Origin: JBKHXF01 sp046566145
GTDB taxonomy: Bacteria > Actinomycetota > Nitriliruptoria > Nitriliruptorales > Nitriliruptoraceae
Length of the DNA stretch: 64,000 bases
NCBI GenBank assembly: GCA_046566145.1
Contig: JBKHXF010000003.1
Span: 96,239-160,238, forward strand
Direction of reading: 5' to 3'
Shown here: positions 1 through 6,165 of the stretch, one piece after another
Layout: the number at the start of each line of letters is the position of its first letter
Numbering within the stretch: position 1 is the stretch's first letter
Notes under the pieces: generated by a model
What the model was told of the DNA's origin: nothing
Databases searched by the model: none
The model's input: the letters and a program-made list of their open reading frames with translations, nothing else
Made by a program: the position numbers and the translations under genes

Positions 1-2
1 AG

Positions 3-299
3 GTCGCCCTGCAGGTCGAGTGCATCCTGCGCGACCAGCTCCCCACGGTCCTGCCGCTGCTCGAGGAGTCGCTCGCCGTCAGCGTCGAGGACGCCGCGCT
101 CGGTGGCGCGATCCACGTCGAGTGCGACGACGCCGGCACCCCCGCGGCGCTGCGCCTCGTCAGCCACGACGGCCGGCCGCGCGCCCCGGTCTGGTGCGCG
201 GGGACCGCCGGCGCGGACCTGCGCGAGCTCATCGAGACCGCCGGACTGGCCGACCTGCACCGGGGGGCTGCGACGCGCACCCCGCTCCCCTCCACGTGA
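3..299 (+). CDS. C-terminal part of an unknown protein (runs in from outside the window)
   Basis: An open frame enters at the left edge and ends at a TGA at 297-299, giving the last 98 residues of a protein. The visible part is acidic and Ala/Leu/Val rich, with a short Cys-containing stretch (VECILRDQLP) near its start and an ELIETAGLADLHRG segment near the end. No family motif could be recognised. Its stop overlaps the GTG start of the following acetyltransferase gene in a GTGA arrangement, so the two are probably translated from one mRNA. The true start lies upstream of the window. Confidence 0.6.
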   Translation, partial: VALQVECILRDQLPTVLPLLEESLAVSVEDAALGGAIHVECDDAGTPAALRLVSHDGRPRAPVWCAGTAGADLRELIETAGLADLHRGAATRTPLPST

Positions 300-1042
300 G
301 CACGGCCGACGACCCGACCGGACCGCCGGCGCCCGACGACCTGCTCACGGCGCACCTGCGCGCGTGGGTCGGCACGTGGCCGCCGGCGCCGGGGCGGGTG
401 ACCGTCGTCGCGCACGCCGCCCGGGACCTGCCGGGCTGGGACGGCGCGCCGCACCGGGTGGTCGGCGTGTCGGACCTGCAGGGGACGGTGCTGGCGGTGC
501 CGCCGGCGCACGCCGAGGCGATCCGCACCCGGCTCGCCGACGCGCACGGCCCCGACGCCCTCGACGACCTCGACCTGGCCCGTGACCTCGGGGCGGTCGC
601 GGGCGGGCCCGGCCACCTCGTGGGCACCGGGGTGTTCCGCACCACGACCGCCGACGAGGTCGCCCCGGCCGACGTGCTGCCCGACGCGGGCGTCTGGCTG
701 CCCACCTCCGACCCGCGCGTGCCCGAGTGGCTGCGGCCCTTCGGGCACGAGGTGCTGGTCGCCCTCGACGACGACGGGGCCTACGGCGCCGGGGTGGGCG
801 TGAAGCGCCACGACCCGTGGGGGCGCGAGCTCGCCGTGGTGACGGAGGAGCGGCTGCGGGGGCGCGGCATCGCCCGTCGGCTCGTGGCCCAGGCGGCCCG
901 ACGGGTGCTCGCCGACGGGCACGTCCCGACGTACCTGCACGCCCGCGACAACGCCGCCTCCGCGGCCGTCGCGGACGCCGTCGGGTTCGCCGACCGCGGG
1001 TGGCGGGTCCACGGGCTGTTCCGCGTCGCCGGCGGCGACTGA
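296..1042 (+). CDS. GNAT family N-acetyltransferase
   Basis: A 248-residue protein predicted to transfer an acetyl group from acetyl-CoA to an unknown amine in the cytoplasm. The C-terminal half carries the GNAT core: a beta strand (ELAVVTEERLRGRG) leading into the R/Q-x-x-G-x-G/A-type acetyl-CoA loop (LRGRGIARRLV), followed by an HARDNAASAAVADAVGF segment typical of the last GNAT strands. The first 130 residues are a variable N-terminal part without clear homology. The GTG start at 296 overlaps the preceding stop by 4 bases, implying coupled translation; starting further upstream would only add sequence antisense-like in composition. Substrate cannot be predicted. Confidence 0.82.
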   Translation: MSTADDPTGPPAPDDLLTAHLRAWVGTWPPAPGRVTVVAHAARDLPGWDGAPHRVVGVSDLQGTVLAVPPAHAEAIRTRLADAHGPDALDDLDLARDLGAVAGGPGHLVGTGVFRTTTADEVAPADVLPDAGVWLPTSDPRVPEWLRPFGHEVLVALDDDGAYGAGVGVKRHDPWGRELAVVTEERLRGRGIARRLVAQAARRVLADGHVPTYLHARDNAASAAVADAVGFADRGWRVHGLFRVAGGD

Positions 1043-1047
1043 TCCCC

Positions 1048-2364
1048 TCAGCCCGGCGGGGCCGCCGTCGCGGCCTCGATCTGCTCGTGCTCCATCCCGC
1101 GGGTCTCGGGGACCCGGAAGTACAGCAGCGCGAGCGGTGCGGCGGGGAGCCACATCAGCGCGCCGGCGGTGGTGAAGGCACCGAAGACGTCGGCGAGCGC
1201 CCCGAACGCGGCGAGCCCGAGGACGGCCCCGACGACCCCGGACGCGGCGGCCCACCCGTTCGCGGTCCCGCGCGAGGAGGCCGGGACGATCTCGTTGAGC
1301 AGGGCGCCGGCGGCCGGGCCCACCGTGCCGGACGCCCCGATGGCGAGCAGGTACCCGGCGGTGAACCGCCCGAGCGACCCCGAGTAGGCGAACGTGGTGA
1401 ACAGCGCCATCAGCATCGTGCCGACGGCGGCGGTCACACGGCGCCCGATCCGGTCGGCCGCCCAGCGGCCGACGAGGAGCCCGAGCAGGCCCGACACCCC
1501 GGCGCCGACGACGAGCCCGGCCATCGAGCCGGGCGTCGCCCCGAGCACGTTCTCGCCGTAGACGAACAGGTACGTGAAGCCGGGACCCGTGATCCAGGAC
1601 GAGACCAGCGCCATGGACACCACCAGCAGCAACCGGGGGCGCAGGTGCGGGGGCACCCCGCCCAGCCGGGCCGTGGGCGGGGCCTCGAGCGCCTCCTTGG
1701 CGGGTGGCGGCTCCTCGATGCGCCGGGCGAGCAGGGGCACCAGCACGATGGGCGCCGCGGCCAGCAGCAGCACGGCCCGGAACCCGATGCCGTCCACCAC
1801 GCCGCGCAGCACGCTGACGATGCCCGACCCGACGGCGTACGCCGCGCCGACGAACGCGATCGCCATGGCCCGGTCCTTCGAGCCGGACTCCTCCGCGGCG
1901 ATCACCGCCGTCATCGCGTTCGTGGTCGACAGGGTCGGGCGGGCGAGCGCCACGAGGACGACGAACGTCCAGTAGGTGGGCGCGCCGGCGGCGACGAGCG
2001 TCCCGAGGAGCCCGATCACGGTGGCGAGCACGATGGTGCGCCGCCGACCGACCCGGTCGGCGAGCGACGAGCCGAGCAGCGACCCGGCGCCGGCGAGGCG
2101 GATCAGCGCGAGCCCCAGCCCGACGGTGGTGCCCGAGAGGCCGACCTGCGTCGCCAGCTCCGAGCTCGACGCCTCCCCGAACGCCTCCGCGACGTCACCG
2201 AACACGGCGGTGACGCCGAACTGCGCCATGCCCGACAGCACCGCCAGCGTCGCCGCACCCAGGATCGTCGGGTGCAGCCAGCCGGGACGGGTGCGGGCCA
2301 GCGGGGGCTCCTCGGGGACGTGGGTGGGCCGGGCGACGGACCGGCGGCGGGAGGGCTCGCGCAC
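1048..2364 (-). CDS. MFS transporter, sugar/metabolite:H+ symporter type
   Basis: A 438-residue integral membrane transporter of the major facilitator superfamily. Twelve hydrophobic segments are visible. The loop between the second and third has the MFS signature SLADRVGRRRTIV, repeated in the second half as GRWAADRIGRRVT. The protein ends with VPETRGMEHEQIE, the PETRG-type tail common in the sugar-porter/metabolite-symporter branch, so import of an organic solute is likely; substrate unknown. It converges on the acetyltransferase gene with 5 bases between stops and is divergent from the LuxR regulator gene (84 bp apart). The GTG at 2364 is the only plausible start, although a TACCGT box partly overlaps it. 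Confidence 0.85.
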   Translation of the reverse strand: MREPSRRRSVARPTHVPEEPPLARTRPGWLHPTILGAATLAVLSGMAQFGVTAVFGDVAEAFGEASSSELATQVGLSGTTVGLGLALIRLAGAGSLLGSSLADRVGRRRTIVLATVIGLLGTLVAAGAPTYWTFVVLVALARPTLSTTNAMTAVIAAEESGSKDRAMAIAFVGAAYAVGSGIVSVLRGVVDGIGFRAVLLLAAAPIVLVPLLARRIEEPPPAKEALEAPPTARLGGVPPHLRPRLLLVVSMALVSSWITGPGFTYLFVYGENVLGATPGSMAGLVVGAGVSGLLGLLVGRWAADRIGRRVTAAVGTMLMALFTTFAYSGSLGRFTAGYLLAIGASGTVGPAAGALLNEIVPASSRGTANGWAAASGVVGAVLGLAAFGALADVFGAFTTAGALMWLPAAPLALLYFRVPETRGMEHEQIEAATAAPPG

Positions 2365-2448
2365 GGTAGCGGTGCGACGTGGCAGGCTCGGGGCGGCGGC
2401 CGGCCGATCGGGGCGGCCGGACGGACCCGACGAGCGGGGAGCGAGGGC

Positions 2449-3111
2449 GTGGCGGAGCAGGCTCGAGCGGTCGCACCGCCCCTGCGCGTGGTCGTCGTGG
2501 ACGACCACGAGGTCGTGCGCGAGGGGCTCGCCGGCGGGCTCTCCCAGCACCGGATCGAGGTCGTGGCGCAGGCCGCCGGCGTCGCCGACGCGGTCGCGGC
2601 CGTGCGGGCCCACCGCCCGGCGGTGCTGGTCCTCGACGTCCGGCTGCCCGACGGGGGCGGCCCTGCCGTGCTCGCGGCGCTCGGTGCCGACGCCCCACCG
2701 ACGCTCGCGGTGTCGGCGTCCGACGAGCGCGACGACGTGCTGCGCACCGTCCGCGCCGGCGCGACCGGGTACCTGCTGAAGACGGCGCCGGTCGCCGAGA
2801 TCGCGGCCGCGGTCCGCGCGACCGCCGACGGCGTGCCGGTGTTCTCCCCCGAGCTGGCCGGGCACGTCATGGACCTCGACGTCGCCGGTGCCGAGATCGC
2901 CGACCCGGAGTGGGAGGCGCTGACCGACCGCGAGCGCGACGTGCTGCGGCTCCTCGCGCGGGGGCACACCTACAACCGCATCGCCGAGGGGCTCGTGGTG
3001 AGCCCGAAGACGGTCGAGACCCACGTGCGCAACATCCTCCAGAAGCTGCAGCTCACCAACCGCCACGAGGCGGCCCGGTGGGCGATGGAACGCGGGTTCG
3101 AGGGCGGGTGA
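2449..3111 (+). CDS. NarL/LuxR-type response regulator
   Basis: A 220-residue two-component response regulator. Residues 12-130 form the receiver domain: acidic pair Asp18-Asp19 (VVVVDDHEVV), phospho-acceptor Asp63 (LVLDVRLPDG) and the conserved lysine in GYLLKTAP. Residues about 150-215 form a LuxR/NarL helix-turn-helix (LTDRERDVLRLLARGH through SPKTVETHVRNILQKL). A GGGGAG ribosome site lies 7 bases before the GTG start. No sensor kinase adjoins it; the nearest kinase of the matching NarX/DesK class is at 9691-10782. Two copies of a 16-bp palindrome lie just downstream in front of the next two genes, and are good candidates for its operators (inference). Confidence 0.9.
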   Translation: MAEQARAVAPPLRVVVVDDHEVVREGLAGGLSQHRIEVVAQAAGVADAVAAVRAHRPAVLVLDVRLPDGGGPAVLAALGADAPPTLAVSASDERDDVLRTVRAGATGYLLKTAPVAEIAAAVRATADGVPVFSPELAGHVMDLDVAGAEIADPEWEALTDRERDVLRLLARGHTYNRIAEGLVVSPKTVETHVRNILQKLQLTNRHEAARWAMERGFEGG

Positions 3112-3121
3112 CGGTGGGGGT

Positions 3122-3201
3122 TCAGGGGCATCCCTGAGGTGACGGCCGCCGGCGCGGGCGAGGGTGGACGCACACGGTCACCGAGTCCGAGGAGGCCCGC
3201 C
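3122..3201 (+). promoter_or_regulatory. Dyad-containing promoter in front of the proline-rich membrane protein gene
   Basis: The palindrome TCAGGGGCATCCCTGA sits at 3122-3137, followed by a possible -10 (GAGGGT, 3160-3165) and CACACGGTC at 3171-3179, where transcription would begin. The dyad centre would lie near -42.5, a classical activator position. A GGAGG at 3191-3195 precedes the GTG at 3202. The identical dyad, the CACACGG element and the start codon recur with exactly the same spacing at 4316-4396. Regulation by the adjacent LuxR-type regulator is inferred. Confidence 0.65.
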
Positions 3202-4299
3202 GTGACGACCACCACGCCGCAGACGCCCGTCGGGGGCACGTCCCCCACCGTCCCCCCACCGGACGCGACCACGCGGCTCGGCACGCCACCACCCCCGCCA
3301 CCCCCGCCGCCGGGGTCGATGCCCGTGGGCCCGCCGCCGGCGGGGGGCGTCCCGACCGCCGCGCGTCCGCCGCGTCGACCCTGGCGCGACCGCGTCCCGG
3401 AGCTCGTCGCCGCGATCGGCACGACCCTCGTCGCCATGGCGGTCGTCGGGTTCCTGTCGTCCACCTGGGAGCAGCTCGGGCAGGTCGAGAAGGCCATGGT
3501 CCTCGGCGGGGCCGCCCTCGGGCTCACCGTCGCGGCCGGCTGGGCCGAGGTGTCCAGCCGTCGTCTGCTGTCGAACATCACCTCGATGCTCTACCTGTCG
3601 GCGACCCTGTGCGTCGCCGCGGCGGTCACGCTCGTCGGACGCGAGGTCCTGCCCGACGGCGGCCGGCTCGCGGTCGCCCTCGGTGGCGTCGCCGCAGCCG
3701 TCCACGCCGGCGTCGTGCTGCAGCGCGACCGCGGCTCGGTCCTGCGCCAGCTCGGCCTGCTCGCCGGCCTGCTGTACGCGGCCGGACCGTTCGGCACCGC
3801 GGTGTCGGACCGCTGGGAGCCCGGCGACGTGGAGCTGTTCTTCCACCCGCTGCGTGGCCTCGTCGACCCGGTGTTCACCTCCGACGCGTTCCTGCTCACG
3901 GGCCTGCTCCACGCGGTGATCGGTGGCGTGTGGCTGGTCCTCTCGCGCGAGCTCGACGGCCGAGCCGCGACGGCGGCCCGCGTCGGGGGCTCCGCGGTGC
4001 TGGCGTACGCCGCCCTCGAGCTCAACGTCCTGAACGCGCCCGTCGGGGCGCTGCTGGCCCTGCTGATCGTGCTCGGCTACCTGGTGTACGGGATGGTCAC
4101 CGACGAGGGCGGCCTCGTGGTCGCCGGCGCCGTCGGCGCGCTCGTCGCCGGGGTCCGCGTCCTCGCGGCGCTGTTCTCCGGCGAGGTGGTCGTGACGATC
4201 GCGACGTTCGCAGCCGGCATCACGATGCTGGCCTGGGCGGTCCGCGCCGCCCGGGCCCGCCGCGACGACGACGAGGTCGGTGAGGGCCAGGACGGCTGA
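3202..4299 (+). CDS. Proline-rich multi-pass membrane protein of unknown function
   Basis: A 365-residue protein. The first 60 residues are a Thr/Pro-rich soluble segment with an uninterrupted run of about nine prolines, then about ten hydrophobic helices follow, starting near VPELVAAIGTTLVAMAV. A charged tail (RAARARRDDDEVGEGQDG) ends the protein. The overall look is of a DUF2157-like or other uncharacterised actinobacterial membrane protein; no catalytic motif was seen. The GTG at 3202 is chosen because GGAGG lies 6 bases before it and because its distance from the upstream dyad equals that in the downstream co-regulated gene. It is probably expressed under the neighbouring LuxR-type regulator. 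Confidence 0.75.
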   Translation: MTTTTPQTPVGGTSPTVPPPDATTRLGTPPPPPPPPPGSMPVGPPPAGGVPTAARPPRRPWRDRVPELVAAIGTTLVAMAVVGFLSSTWEQLGQVEKAMVLGGAALGLTVAAGWAEVSSRRLLSNITSMLYLSATLCVAAAVTLVGREVLPDGGRLAVALGGVAAAVHAGVVLQRDRGSVLRQLGLLAGLLYAAGPFGTAVSDRWEPGDVELFFHPLRGLVDPVFTSDAFLLTGLLHAVIGGVWLVLSRELDGRAATAARVGGSAVLAYAALELNVLNAPVGALLALLIVLGYLVYGMVTDEGGLVVAGAVGALVAGVRVLAALFSGEVVVTIATFAAGITMLAWAVRAARARRDDDEVGEGQDG

Positions 4300-4315
4300 G
4301 GCGACCGCGCGGAGC

Positions 4316-4395
4316 TCAGGGGCATCCCTGAGGCGCCGCACCGCCCCGACGGGGACCGTGTGACCACACGGTCCCCGTCCCTCGTGAGGCGCCAG
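4316..4395 (+). promoter_or_regulatory. Second copy of the dyad promoter, in front of the MFS-acyltransferase gene
   Basis: TCAGGGGCATCCCTGA at 4316-4331 is identical to the copy at 3122. A -10-like GACCGT lies at 4354-4359 and CACACGGTC at 4365-4373. Dyad to CACACGG (49 bases) and CACACGG to start codon (31 bases) are the same as in the first copy. This supports a shared regulator and fixes the ATG at 4396 as the start. Confidence 0.65.
4348..4379. repeat. Perfect 15-bp inverted repeat with a 2-base centre
   Basis: Arms 4348-4362 and 4365-4379 are exact reverse complements (GACGGGGACCGTGTG against its complement) around the dinucleotide AC. There is no T-tract. It overlaps the proposed -10 of the downstream promoter, so a transcript starting at the predicted site would contain only the right arm. 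It may be a second operator, or a terminator for transcription coming from the upstream gene. Confidence 0.7.
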
Positions 4396-6150
4396 ATGCC
4401 CGTCCTGCTCCGCCACCGCACCACCCGGTTCCTGCTCGGCACCGCGGCGATCGGCTCGCTCGCCGACTGGACGCTGTTCGCCACGCTCGTCGTCACCGTC
4501 GACGCGCTGACGGGCGGCTCGCCGTGGGCCACGGCCGGGGTGCTGCTGGCCCGCATCGTCCCCGGCGTCGCGTTCGCGCCGCTCGCGGCCCGCCGCGCCG
4601 ACCGGGCTGACCTGACTCGGGTGCTGCGCCGTCACGAGCTCGGCCGCCTCGCCGGCGTCGCCGGCGTGTGCGCCGGGCTCGCGGCAGGCTCGGTGGCGGG
4701 GATCGTCGCGGCGGTCCTCGTGCTCGAGTACTGCGCCGCCATCCTCGCGGCGACCCGCGAGTCGGTCACGTCGCGGCACGTGCCGCCCACGACCTTCACC
4801 GCCGTCAACACGGTGACCGCCGTGCTGTCGTACGGGCTGCTGCCGATCGGCTCGCTGCTCGTCGCCCTGACCGGTCCCGCGACGGGGTGGGTCGTGGCGC
4901 TCTCCGGGTACACCGCGCTCGCGCTGGCCTACCGGACCCTGCGCCTCGAGCCCGCGGTGCGGGAGGTCACGTCGGCGGTGGCGGCGGCGCCTGTGGGGGT
5001 GACGGCGGGACCGGCCCCCGCCGGCGTCCCGGCGACCGGGCTGGTGCGCACCGTCGCCGCCGCGTCGCTCGCGCTCGTCCCGGCGGTGCTGCTGTTCGCG
5101 GTCGGCCCGGACCTCGCCGGCGCGTGGCTCGGCGACCGCACCGCGACCGGCGTGCTGCTCGCCCTGGCGCTCGTCGGTGGGGCCGCCGGGTTCGCCGCCA
5201 CGAACCTGCTGCGGCTGCGCGTCGAGGCGGGGATGGCCGTCGCGCTCGGTGGGCTGCTGGCTGCCGGTGCGGGCGCCTGGCAGCCCGGCCTCGTCGCCCT
5301 CGGCTTCGGTGCCGGCGCGGCCTACCTGGGCCTGCAGACCCGCCTGCAGCACGTCGCCGTCGACCCGTCGCGGTTCGCGGCCGCGTTCGCCGCGCTGAAG
5401 GTGTCCGCCGGCGTCGCGACGCTCGCCGCCCCGCTGGTGGTGACCACCGCCGGCGCCGGCCGCGTGCCCACCGCCGGCGCGGTCGCCGTCGCCGCCGCCC
5501 TCGTGGTGGCGACCGAGGTCCGCTGGCTGCTGCAGCGCCCGCTCAAGGCGGTCGCCATCACGCTGCTGCGGGTCGAGGTGGTCGGCGCCGAGCGTCGGGT
5601 CGACGGCCCGGCCGTGGTCGTGTCGAACCACCCGCACTGGGTCGACGGCCCGGTCGCGAAGGTCGCCGACGAGTCGCTGCGCCCGATCGCCCGCTGGCAG
5701 CGCAGCCGCGTGGTGCGCGCGGCGCTGTGGGTCGGCGATGCCGTGGTGACGACGGCCCGCACCGACCGCGACCCGCGCCCGGCGTTCCAACAGGCCGCCG
5801 ATCACCTCCGCGCCGGCGGACGCATCTGGCTCGCCCCCGAGGGCGGCTGCCACACCGACCCCGCCCTGCGCACCCCTCGCACCGGCGCGGTGCGGATGGC
5901 CGACGCGGCCGGCGTGCCGGTCCAGCCGCTGGCGATCCTCCACGAGCGGCACCCCGGACCGGCGTGGTCGGCGTGGCGGCCCTGGCGCCGTCTCCGCGTC
6001 TCCGTCGTGTGGGGCGAACCGGTCCGCACGACCGGTGACGTCGAGGTCGACGGCGCCCGGATGATGCTGGCGCTCGCCGCCGCCGGCGGGTTCGAGGTCA
6101 CGCCGCAGGTGCGAGCCACCGCCGCCGGCGCGGAGGTCACCGCGGCCTGA
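4396..6150 (+). CDS. MFS transporter fused to a PlsC-type lysophospholipid acyltransferase
   Basis: A 584-residue two-domain membrane protein. Residues 1 to about 380 are a major-facilitator-like bundle of hydrophobic helices. From about 395 a 1-acylglycerol-3-phosphate acyltransferase domain follows, with the catalytic H-x4-D box NHPHWVDG (His412, Asp417) and the downstream glycerophosphate-binding EGG (WLAPEGG, Glu482). The combination resembles LplT joined to the acyltransferase part of Aas, which flip and re-acylate lysophospholipids at the inner membrane; a role in phospholipid repair is inferred. An in-frame GTG at 4360 lies inside an inverted repeat; ATG 4396 is preferred from promoter spacing. 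Likely co-regulated with the membrane protein upstream. Confidence 0.85.
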   Translation: MPVLLRHRTTRFLLGTAAIGSLADWTLFATLVVTVDALTGGSPWATAGVLLARIVPGVAFAPLAARRADRADLTRVLRRHELGRLAGVAGVCAGLAAGSVAGIVAAVLVLEYCAAILAATRESVTSRHVPPTTFTAVNTVTAVLSYGLLPIGSLLVALTGPATGWVVALSGYTALALAYRTLRLEPAVREVTSAVAAAPVGVTAGPAPAGVPATGLVRTVAAASLALVPAVLLFAVGPDLAGAWLGDRTATGVLLALALVGGAAGFAATNLLRLRVEAGMAVALGGLLAAGAGAWQPGLVALGFGAGAAYLGLQTRLQHVAVDPSRFAAAFAALKVSAGVATLAAPLVVTTAGAGRVPTAGAVAVAAALVVATEVRWLLQRPLKAVAITLLRVEVVGAERRVDGPAVVVSNHPHWVDGPVAKVADESLRPIARWQRSRVVRAALWVGDAVVTTARTDRDPRPAFQQAADHLRAGGRIWLAPEGGCHTDPALRTPRTGAVRMADAAGVPVQPLAILHERHPGPAWSAWRPWRRLRVSVVWGEPVRTTGDVEVDGARMMLALAAAGGFEVTPQVRATAAGAEVTAA

Positions 6151-6165
6151 CCGGGTCGCTCGGCC

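Noticed and set aside
2365..3066. Extension of the MFS transporter frame upstream on the minus strand through the LuxR-regulator gene
   Set aside because: The region is antisense to a gene with clear receiver and HTH motifs; the added residues are low-complexity Arg/Gly/Asp typical of GC-forced frames.
3178..5952. 924-codon minus-strand open frame
   Set aside because: Its translation is Arg/Gly/Asp/Glu repeats with no motif and lies antisense to two membrane-protein genes with strong promoter and start evidence.
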